Part shown: piece after piece, positions 1 to 4,726 of the stretch
Layout of the letters: each line of letters opens with the position of its first letter
How positions within the stretch are numbered: the stretch's first letter is position 1
Source of the DNA: Solirubrobacterales bacterium 70-9
GTDB taxonomy: Bacteria > Actinomycetota > Thermoleophilia > Solirubrobacterales > 70-9
DNA length: 7,354 bases
Assembly: GCA_001898095.1 (NCBI GenBank)
Contig: MKSH01000203.1
Span: 2,358 to 9,711 of the forward strand
Reading direction: 5' to 3'
Program-made: the position numbers and the translations under genes
The notes under the pieces: model-generated
The model's database searches: none
The model's input: the letters and a program-made list of their open reading frames with translations, nothing else
What the model was told of the DNA's origin: nothing

Positions 1-980
1 TCCTCTCGCTCGGCTACTGGCACAACTTCGGCGACGACCGCAAGTTCGAGACGCAGCGGGAGATCGCCCGGCGCGCCTTCGACCTCGGCATCACCCACCA
101 CGACCTCGCCAACAACTACGGGCCTCCCTACGGCGCCGCCGAGATCAACTTCGGCCGGCTGATGAAGGAGGACTTCGGTCCCTACCGCGACGAGATGGTG
201 ATCTCGACCAAGGCGGGCTGGGACATGTGGCCGGGGCCGTACGGGCAGGGCGGCGGCGGGCGCAAGTACGTGCTCGCCTCGCTCGACCAATCGCTCACCC
301 GGATGGGGCTCGACTACGTCGACATCTTCTACTCGCACCGGCTCGACGGCTCGACCCCGCTGGAGGAGACGATGGGCGCGCTCGACACCGCCGTGCGCCA
401 AGGCAAGGCCCTGTACGTCGGCATCTCCTCCTACGACGCCGAGCACACCCGGCGCGCCGCGGCGATCCTCGCGGACCTCGGCACCCCGCTCCTCATCCAC
501 CAGCCGAGCTACTCGATGCTGAACCGCTGGATCGAGGACGAGGGGCTGCTCGAGACGGTCGACGAGCTCGGCGTCGGCGTGATCGGCTTCACCGTCCTCG
601 CCCAAGGCCTGCTCACCGGGAAATACCTGGACGGGATCCCGGCGAACTCGCGGGCGACGCAGAGCGACTACGGCCTCTTCGACGCGGACTGGATCAACGA
701 CGCGGTGATCGGCCGGGTGCGGGAGTTGAACGCGGTCGCCGGGGAGCGCGGCCAGTCGCTGCCGCAGATGGCGCTCGCCTGGGCCCTGCGCGACCCGCGG
801 ATGACCTCGCTGGTGATCGGCGCCTCCTCGACCGCGCAGCTGGAGCAGAACGTCGAGGCGCTCGACAACCTCGACTTCAGCGCCGAGGAACTGGCCGAGA
901 TCGATCGCATCGTCGACTTCGACTCGCACGTCGACGGCTGGGCGGACGCGCGGGCCGGGAAGCTCGGCGGCGGGATCTGA
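1..980 (+). CDS. Aldo/keto reductase, YghZ/Gpr-like (5' end missing)
   Basis: This NADPH-dependent aldo/keto reductase most resembles E. coli YghZ (Gpr, L-glyceraldehyde 3-phosphate reductase, AKR14 type, related to the potassium-channel beta subunit). The open frame begins at base 3 and runs 325 codons to TGA at 978-980. E. coli YghZ has about 346 residues, so roughly the first 20-30 are outside the window. The (beta/alpha)8-barrel catalytic set is visible: Asp at 102-104 and Tyr at 117-119 in DLANNYG, Lys at 210-212 in STKAG, and His at 336-338 in YSHR. Family signatures [36 protein letters not shown] and [10 protein letters not shown] follow in order. The C-terminal cofactor-binding segment [13 protein letters not shown] is intact. 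Known family members reduce aldehydes such as methylglyoxal and L-glyceraldehyde 3-phosphate; the substrate here is inferred by similarity. The next gene starts 31 bp downstream on the same strand. Confidence 0.93.
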   Translation, partial: LSLGYWHNFGDDRKFETQREIARRAFDLGITHHDLANNYGPPYGAAEINFGRLMKEDFGPYRDEMVISTKAGWDMWPGPYGQGGGGRKYVLASLDQSLTRMGLDYVDIFYSHRLDGSTPLEETMGALDTAVRQGKALYVGISSYDAEHTRRAAAILADLGTPLLIHQPSYSMLNRWIEDEGLLETVDELGVGVIGFTVLAQGLLTGKYLDGIPANSRATQSDYGLFDADWINDAVIGRVRELNAVAGERGQSLPQMALAWALRDPRMTSLVIGASSTAQLEQNVEALDNLDFSAEELAEIDRIVDFDSHVDGWADARAGKLGGGI

Positions 981-999
981 GCCGGCGCGTCCGGTCCGC

Positions 1000-1011
1000 C
1001 ATGCTTTAGGG
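1000..1011 (+). promoter_or_regulatory. Possible -10 element for a leaderless yhbW-like mRNA
   Basis: No usable Shine-Dalgarno sequence precedes the ATG at 1012; the only AGGG lies directly against the start codon. The hexamer CATGCT at 1000-1005 is a loose match to the actinobacterial -10 pattern TANNNT. It sits 6 nt before the ATG, the spacing expected if transcription starts at or next to the start codon. The gene could instead be read through from the aldo/keto reductase, so this is only a weak proposal. Confidence 0.22.
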
Positions 1012-2046
1012 ATGAGCGACCACACCGACGCGCCGCGGCGCCCCCACGTCCCCCTCTCGATCCTCGACCTCGCCGCCGTCGGCCCGGGCGAGTCGATCGC
1101 CGACAGCTTCGCCGGCTCGGTCCGCCTCGCGCAGGCCGCCGAGCGCCTCGGCTACCAGCGCATCTGGTACGCCGAGCACCACAACATCCGCTCGATCGCC
1201 AGCTCCGCGACCGCGGTCCTGATCGCCCACATCGCCGCCCACACGGAGACGATCCGGCTCGGCGCCGGCGGCATCATGCTGCCGAACCACTCGCCGCTGG
1301 TGATCGCCGAGCAGTTCGGCACGCTCGCCGAGATGCACCCGGGGCGGATCGACCTCGGTCTCGGCCGCGCCCCCGGCTCCGACACCGCCGCGATGCGGGC
1401 GCTCCGCCGCGACGAGCTCTCCAGCGAACGCTTCCCCCAGGACGTGGTCGAGCTGCAGAAATGGCTCGGCGACGCCAGTCCCGTCTCGGGGGTCATCGCG
1501 ATCCCCGGCAAAGGCACCCACGTGCCGCTCTACATCCTCGGCTCCTCCCTCTTCGGCGCCCAACTGGCGGCGGTCCTGGGACTGCCCTACGCCTTCGCCT
1601 CCCACTTCGCGCCGCACTCGCTGTTCGACGCGCTGCAGATCTACCGGGAGAACTTCAAGCCCTCCGAGCAGCTGGCCGAGCCCTACGCGATGGCGGGGAT
1701 CGGTGTGATCGCCGCCGCCGACAAGGAGAGCGCCGACCAGCAGCTCGAGATCACCCGCCGGGTTCGGGTGAAAAGCCTCTTCAAGTCGCCCTCGGGCGGC
1801 AAGCTGACCGAGGAGGAGGTCGACACGATCCTCGCCTCGCCGCGCGCCCAGGCGGTCGACGAGATGCTCACCTACTCGGCCGTCGGCACCGGCTCCGAAG
1901 CCGCCGCCTACCTGGCCGACTTCCAGGCGAAGACCGGCGTCGACGAGCTGATCACGGTCCACTACGCCGACTCGGTCGACAACCGCGTCCGCTCGGTGGA
2001 GATCCTCGCCGAGGCGGCAGGGTTGGGAGCGGTAGCGGCGGCGTAA
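1012..2046 (+). CDS. LLM-class flavin-dependent oxidoreductase, YhbW/MsnO8-like
   Basis: A 344-residue flavin-dependent monooxygenase of the bacterial luciferase-like (LLM) superfamily, of the E. coli YhbW/MsnO8 type. The family uses reduced FMN supplied by a separate reductase; the substrate of YhbW-type members is not well defined and cannot be read from the sequence. Hallmarks are VPLSILDLA (residues 13-21), YAEHHN (53-58), the block [20 protein letters not shown] with QFGTL directly after it (81-105), and [16 protein letters not shown] (109-124). Together they form the first strands and flavin-side loops of the TIM barrel. Length is normal for the family (about 330-350) and there is no frameshift. 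The ATG at 1012 is chosen because the conserved domain begins 12 residues later and nothing upstream fits. It lies 31 bp after the aldo/keto reductase on the same strand, so the two may be cotranscribed, but no shared pathway is evident. Confidence 0.92.
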   Translation: MSDHTDAPRRPHVPLSILDLAAVGPGESIADSFAGSVRLAQAAERLGYQRIWYAEHHNIRSIASSATAVLIAHIAAHTETIRLGAGGIMLPNHSPLVIAEQFGTLAEMHPGRIDLGLGRAPGSDTAAMRALRRDELSSERFPQDVVELQKWLGDASPVSGVIAIPGKGTHVPLYILGSSLFGAQLAAVLGLPYAFASHFAPHSLFDALQIYRENFKPSEQLAEPYAMAGIGVIAAADKESADQQLEITRRVRVKSLFKSPSGGKLTEEEVDTILASPRAQAVDEMLTYSAVGTGSEAAAYLADFQAKTGVDELITVHYADSVDNRVRSVEILAEAAGLGAVAAA

Positions 2047-2061
2047 GGGTCCGGCGCGTGC

Positions 2062-2135
2062 GTCCCCTGCGGGCCTCGGTGTGGAGCGAAACTCGGTCTA
2101 TGACCGACTAACCCTCCACAGGCCGCCGCGGGGAC
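2062..2135. terminator. Large imperfect stem-loop, likely terminator of the yhbW-like gene
   Basis: This begins 15 bp after the stop codon of the flavin oxidoreductase gene. Three nested paired segments share nearly the same axis: TCGGTC (2093-2098) with GACCGA (2102-2107) around a TAT loop; TGTGGAG (2080-2086) with CTCCACA (2114-2120); and GTCCCC (2062-2067) with GGGGAC (2130-2135). A competing pairing of GGCC (2072-2075) with GGCC (2121-2124) lies between the last two. No T-run follows, so it is not a canonical intrinsic terminator; hairpin-only terminators are often proposed in high-GC actinobacteria. Position and symmetry support a terminator role, but a processed RNA or protein-binding palindrome remains possible. 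Confidence 0.45.
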
Positions 2136-2179
2136 CGAGATCCGTGACGAAGGCGCCGAGAACTCCACGTCCCTTTTAA

Positions 2180-2203
2180 GAAGGGTCACGGTCGTGACCC
2201 TTC
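2180..2203. repeat. 10-bp inverted repeat with 4-nt loop
   Basis: GAAGGGTCAC (2180-2189) is exactly complementary to GTGACCCTTC (2194-2203) around GGTC. The upstream CCCTT (2171-2175) could alternatively pair with AAGGG (2181-2185), and another GTGAC follows at 2205-2209. The site lies between convergent genes with no obvious promoter to regulate, so it is recorded as a repeat rather than an operator. Confidence 0.5.
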
Positions 2204-2218
2204 CGTGACAGGTCCAAT

Positions 2219-2267
2219 GTTGATGGGCCGAAAAGCGCTCTATATCAGCGCTTTTCGGCCCATCAAC
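2219..2267. terminator. Perfect 21-bp inverted repeat, candidate bidirectional terminator
   Basis: The arm at 2219-2239 is perfectly complementary to 2247-2267, with a 7-nt AT-rich loop CTATATC; two further positions can pair outside with one G-U. The arms contain GGCCGAAAAGCGCT, markedly richer in A/T than the surrounding DNA. The repeat lies in the middle of the gap between two convergent genes, so it could end transcription from either side. There is no T-tract on either strand. A mobile-element remnant or small structured RNA is an alternative reading. Confidence 0.5.
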
Positions 2268-2341
2268 GTCTGGGAGCTGTGGAGGTGTGACGTCTCCCCG
2301 GAGAAGCGCGCGGGACCTCACACTTCACGCCGAAAGCCTCG

Positions 2342-2401
2342 CGTCCTGGGCGTCTCGTGGCGGTCACAGCCTGCCCGGGCCGCCACGAGACGCCCAGGAC
2401 G
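2342..2401. terminator. Perfect 22-bp inverted repeat, candidate terminator of the HAD gene
   Basis: The arm at 2342-2363 is perfectly complementary to 2380-2401, with a 16-nt loop that contains the palindrome CCCGGG. It ends 66 bp beyond the stop codon of the minus-strand HAD gene, so its simplest role is a terminator or 3' stabilising hairpin for that gene. No T-run is present on either strand. Its sequence is unrelated to the 21-bp palindrome at 2219-2267. Confidence 0.45.
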
Positions 2402-2413
2402 TCCGTCCCCGGA

Positions 2414-2445
2414 CGCGGGGGCCTCGAACTCCGCCATCCCCCGCG
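2414..2445 (-). terminator. GC-only 8-bp stem-loop just past the HAD stop codon
   Basis: CGCGGGGG (2414-2421) pairs with CCCCCGCG (2438-2445) around a 16-nt loop. It begins 22 bp downstream of the HAD stop codon on the minus strand. In such G/C-rich DNA short stems of this kind arise easily by chance, so support is weak. Confidence 0.25.
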
Positions 2446-2467
2446 GCCGGGGCCCGGACCCCCCGCT

Positions 2468-3094
2468 TCAGCCGCCGAGGTGAGCTACGGCTTCGACAAG
2501 GGAGTCGAGGACCACCGTGGCGGCGCCGAGTTCGTCGGGATGGGTGGTGCGGAGGGCGACGACGGGGATGCCGGCGACGCGGGCGGACTCGATGCCGGGA
2601 GGGGCGTCCTCGAGGGCGAGGCAGCGGGTGGGCTCGACGCCGAGCGCCTGGGCGCCGAGCAGGAACGGTTCCGGGTGCGGCTTGCCGTTCGAGATCGAGT
2701 CGGCGGTGATCATCACCTCGGGCACCGGGAGGCCGGCGCCGCGCAGCCTCGAGGTTGCCAGCTCGGTCGAGCCGCTGGTGACGATCGCGACCGGGATCGG
2801 CCCGGCGAGCAGCTCGGCGGCGCCCGGGTAGGCGACCACCGAGCCCGCGTCGTCGACCTCGTCGCGGTCGACCTGGCCCTGCTCGGCCTCCCGTTCGTCC
2901 TCGGGGACGAGGAGCGCGATCGTCTCCCGCGTCGGCCTGCCCATCGCGAACTGATGGGTCTCCTCCTCGTCCAGCCCCCGCCGCCGCGCCAGCGCGCCCC
3001 AGGCCCGCTCGCTCGAGGCGACCGAATCGACCAGGGTGCCGTCGAGGTCGGCGAGGATCGCCGCGGGCGACCAGATGTCGGCGGTCTCGCTCAC
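2468..3094 (-). CDS. HAD-superfamily hydrolase, sugar/polyol-phosphatase-like
   Basis: A 208-residue haloacid-dehalogenase-type hydrolase, most like small sugar-phosphate phosphatases such as E. coli YfbT or the yeast glycerol-3-phosphatase and 2-deoxyglucose-6-phosphatase group. All four catalytic motifs are present: motif I DLDGTLVDS with nucleophile Asp16 and acid/base Asp18; motif II VAIVTSG around Thr106-Ser107; motif III NGKPHPEPF with Lys138; and motif IV LEDAPPGIE with Glu162-Asp163 for Mg2+. A helical C1-type cap occupies about residues 23-88. The motif IV form LEDAPPGI is typical of phosphatases rather than dehalogenases; the exact substrate cannot be read from sequence. The start is GTG at 3094-3092, 15 residues before the nucleophile, a normal distance. 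It has no same-strand neighbour here and is divergent from the B12-riboswitch operon, so a link to cobalamin is not supported. Confidence 0.93.
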   Translation of the reverse strand: MSETADIWSPAAILADLDGTLVDSVASSERAWGALARRRGLDEEETHQFAMGRPTRETIALLVPEDEREAEQGQVDRDEVDDAGSVVAYPGAAELLAGPIPVAIVTSGSTELATSRLRGAGLPVPEVMITADSISNGKPHPEPFLLGAQALGVEPTRCLALEDAPPGIESARVAGIPVVALRTTHPDELGAATVVLDSLVEAVAHLGG

Positions 3095-3106
3095 GCGGCG
3101 ATCCTA
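3095..3106 (-). promoter_or_regulatory. Candidate -10 for a leaderless HAD mRNA
   Basis: On the minus strand TAGGAT (3106-3101) matches the actinobacterial -10 pattern TANNNT and lies exactly 6 nt before the GTG start codon. That would place the transcription start on or next to the GTG. No good Shine-Dalgarno precedes the start, which fits a leaderless transcript. No convincing -35 is seen. The same AGGA could instead be read as a weak ribosome-binding site. Confidence 0.4.
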
Positions 3107-3157
3107 GAGGCGGCCGGTGGGCGTCGATGTGAGCCACCGCACGCGGGGGTCGCCGAA

Positions 3158-3163
3158 TAGACT
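3158..3163 (+). promoter_or_regulatory. Candidate -10 of the riboswitch operon
   Basis: TAGACT matches TANNNT and lies about 7 nt before the point (about 3170) where the riboswitch structure must begin, so the predicted transcript would start with the aptamer. No clear -35 hexamer is visible at the usual distance. It is divergent from the HAD promoter, with about 50 bp between the two -10 candidates. Confidence 0.35.
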
Positions 3164-3169
3164 CCCTCG

Positions 3170-3330
3170 CAACAGAGGATCGGTGGACAGGGAAGTCCGG
3201 TGAGAGACCGGCGCGGGCCCGCCACTGTGACCGAGACGAAGCTCGACGCACGCGCACCGCGCAGCCACTGGCCCAGGCCGGGAAGGCGCGCCGAGCAGCT
3301 CGGAAGCCAGGAGACCTCCCTCCGGTCCGG
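3170..3330 (+). promoter_or_regulatory. Cobalamin (B12) riboswitch
   Basis: An adenosylcobalamin-family aptamer (Rfam Cobalamin, RF00174) in the leader of the downstream operon. In order, the conserved core elements are GGGAAGTCCGGTGAGAGACC (3190-3209), CCGCCACTGTGACC (3219-3232), GCCACTGG (3264-3271), GCCGGGAAGGCG (3277-3288) and the B12 box AGCCAGGAGACCTCCC (3305-3320). Closing helix P1 can form between GAGG at 3175-3178 and CCTC at 3315-3318. A local hairpin CCGAG/CTCGG (3290-3302) precedes the B12 box. Such riboswitches usually shut off corrinoid uptake or synthesis genes when cobalamin is plentiful, so the operon downstream is expected to be expressed under B12 limitation. The consecutive conserved boxes make the identification secure; class assignment is not attempted. 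Confidence 0.96.
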
Positions 3331-3364
3331 AACCGTCGATCGCCCTCGCGGAAAGGGGCCGGAC
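3325..3364 (+). promoter_or_regulatory. Expression platform and ribosome-binding site of the operon
   Basis: A purine-rich Shine-Dalgarno GGAAAGGGG (3350-3358) sits 6 nt before the ATG at 3365. It decides the start: a GTG further upstream in the same frame lies inside the riboswitch aptamer. GTCCGG (3325-3330), directly after the aptamer, is perfectly complementary to CCGGAC (3359-3364), the six bases between the Shine-Dalgarno and the ATG. The hairpin would hold the ribosome-binding site in its loop and block the base of the start codon. No T-run follows, so control of translation initiation seems more likely than transcription termination. The pairing is seen; the switching is inferred. Confidence 0.6.
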
Positions 3365-4726
3365 ATGAACCGAGTACTGGCGGCCTGCGCCGTCGCCCTG
3401 ATCTCCATCGTCGCCCTCACCGGCACCGCCGCGGCGGCCACCGAGGTCAACGTGCGGATCGAGGGGAAAGCGGAAACGCTCTTCGAAGGGCCGCTCTCGA
3501 CCGTCCCCCACGGGGTCCGCGCGACCTCCGACAAGATCCCCGTCGGCAAGCTGCGCCGATGCGACGGGATCAACGCGCTCGACCCCTGGAACGTCGCCCC
3601 CGAGGTCACCCCCACCGCCGCCTCGGCTGACGCGATGAGCCTCGTCGGCGAAACCTTCGACGGTCAGTGGTACCGCGATTTCGAAGACTATTTCGTCACC
3701 CGCTTCGGCCCCGACCCGCAGGAACCGGGCGTCGGCGCCTACTGGGGAATCCTCGTCAACGAGACCTTCACCAACGTCGGCGGCTGCCAGTACCAACTCG
3801 ACGACGGCGACGAAGTCCTCTGGGTCTTCGACGCCTTCCACGAACGGCCGACGCTGGCGCTCTTCCCCGAAGCCGCCGGATACACCGCCGGGCCGCGCCC
3901 GCTGACGGTCGAAGGCCCGGGCGCCAAAGGCGGCTTCGCGGCGAACGCGCCGATCCCGGTCGAAGTCGTCTCCTACGCCGACGACCTGGAGAACAACCCG
4001 CCGCCCGCGCCGACCCGCGCCGGGTCGAGCGCCAAGGAAGGCGCCGTCGTCGCCCCGGTCGTCCTCGGCCCGAAGGGCTTCGAGAAGGTCGAAACCGCCG
4101 CCCCCGGAGCCCAGACGACCAACTCGGCGGGCAAGGCGACGGTCAGCTTCGCCACCCCCGGTTGGCACCGGATCAAGGCGACGATCGGGGCGCCCGGCCT
4201 GGAAAGCGCGATCCGCTCCAACCGCCTCGACGTCTGCATCGAAGGGGGCGGCGGCGCGACGTTGGAAGGGGCGACCGACTGCGACGAACTGCCGATCGCC
4301 GACCACGTGCGGATCCCGCTGCCGACGACCGGCGAAGTGGTCGGCCCGGAAACCGAAGAAGCGAAGAAGGCGACGTCGACGGTGACGAACCCCTCCCCCG
4401 TCGCCACGGTCGGCTCGCTGCGGCTGCGGGCGCCGAAGCTCGACCGCAAGCAGCTCGCCAAGGGCCGCGTCGGGGTCAGCTGGGCGGTGCTCGAAGCTGG
4501 CCCCGGGGTGAGGAAATGGACGATCTCCTCGCGGACCGTCGGCGCGAAGAAGGCTCGCTGGGTGACCCGGGCGAGCGGCACGACGCAGACCAAGGCGACG
4601 GTCCGCCTTCCCGCGGGCGCCACCTACAAGCTCCGCTTCGCGGTCACCGATCAGCTGGGACAGACCTCGACCCTCGCGCTGGGCAAGGTCAAGGTGCCGA
4701 AGGCGAGGCCGCGGCGAGCCCGATGA
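3365..4726 (+). CDS. Secreted DUF4430 protein (transcobalamin beta-domain-like) with Ig-like C-terminal domains
   Basis: A 453-residue exported protein. Residues 1 to about 25 form a Sec signal peptide (MNR, hydrophobic core, TAAAA cleavage region). Residues about 28-160 look like DUF4430 (PF14478), the fold of the cobalamin-capping beta-domain of animal transcobalamin and intrinsic factor: an opening VNVRIEGKAETLFEG strand, then YWGILVNETF (126-135) and YQLDDGDEVLWVF (143-155), with the family's W-G-x-x-V-N and D-G-D-E-V-x-W pattern. Cys66 and Cys141 may form a disulfide in this domain. Residues about 190-295 resemble a bacterial Ig-like domain (TNSAGKATVSFATPGWHRIKAT), followed by Cys291 and Cys306. 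Residues about 350-445 look like a second beta-sandwich. There is no C-terminal anchor, so it is probably secreted or held by a partner. It is the first gene after the B12 riboswitch and its stop overlaps the next start (ATGA). Corrinoid binding is inferred from family and riboswitch. Glu codons are about 21 GAA to 6 GAG, the reverse of the neighbouring genes. Confidence 0.85.
   Translation: MNRVLAACAVALISIVALTGTAAAATEVNVRIEGKAETLFEGPLSTVPHGVRATSDKIPVGKLRRCDGINALDPWNVAPEVTPTAASADAMSLVGETFDGQWYRDFEDYFVTRFGPDPQEPGVGAYWGILVNETFTNVGGCQYQLDDGDEVLWVFDAFHERPTLALFPEAAGYTAGPRPLTVEGPGAKGGFAANAPIPVEVVSYADDLENNPPPAPTRAGSSAKEGAVVAPVVLGPKGFEKVETAAPGAQTTNSAGKATVSFATPGWHRIKATIGAPGLESAIRSNRLDVCIEGGGGATLEGATDCDELPIADHVRIPLPTTGEVVGPETEEAKKATSTVTNPSPVATVGSLRLRAPKLDRKQLAKGRVGVSWAVLEAGPGVRKWTISSRTVGAKKARWVTRASGTTQTKATVRLPAGATYKLRFAVTDQLGQTSTLALGKVKVPKARPRRAR

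Larger units (their letters stand above)
2047..2467. other. Convergent intergenic region rich in palindromes, no gene seen
   Basis: This 421-bp gap separates a plus-strand and a minus-strand gene whose 3' ends face each other. Open frames that cross it have Arg/Pro/Gly-rich translations without recognisable domains or ribosome-binding sites, so none is called. No tRNA-like fold, IS transposase fragment or direct-repeat array is visible. Its main content is the series of inverted repeats listed separately, and the first half is less G/C-rich than the flanking genes. Confidence 0.7.

Noticed and set aside
2342..2445. CRISPR repeat or tRNA in the palindrome cluster
   Set aside because: The arms are inverted rather than regularly repeated direct copies, and no cloverleaf with TPsiC-like sequence can be drawn.
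2205..2709. Open frames running from the palindrome region into the HAD gene on the plus strand
   Set aside because: Low-complexity Arg/Pro/Gly translations, no ribosome-binding site, and overlap with a well-supported minus-strand gene.
2468..3094. HAD hydrolase as part of a B12 pathway (CobC-like phosphatase role)
   Set aside because: It is transcribed away from the riboswitch, and its motifs point to generic sugar-phosphate phosphatases; proximity alone is not support.
3200..3364. Upstream in-frame GTG extension of the DUF4430 gene
   Set aside because: It would translate the core of the cobalamin riboswitch and bury the signal peptide. The ATG at 3365 has a good Shine-Dalgarno and a signal peptide begins there.
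3377..3388. LAAC in the DUF4430 signal peptide, resembling a lipobox
   Set aside because: The cysteine is residue 8, leaving no room for a normal n- and h-region before it. The hydrophobic core lies after it and a standard cleavage region (TAAAA) follows.
3104..4306. 400-codon open frame on the minus strand opposite the DUF4430 gene, and similar long antisense frames at 1006-1962 and 4651-5985
   Set aside because: Their translations are Gly/Arg/Asp-rich without domains. They arise because G/C-rich third positions remove stop codons from the opposite strand, while the plus-strand frames encode recognisable families.
3667..4722. Upstream extension of the barrel-gene frame
   Set aside because: It is an Arg/Pro-rich shadow of the DUF4430 gene. 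The signal peptide starts at the ATG at 4723, which overlaps the upstream stop.
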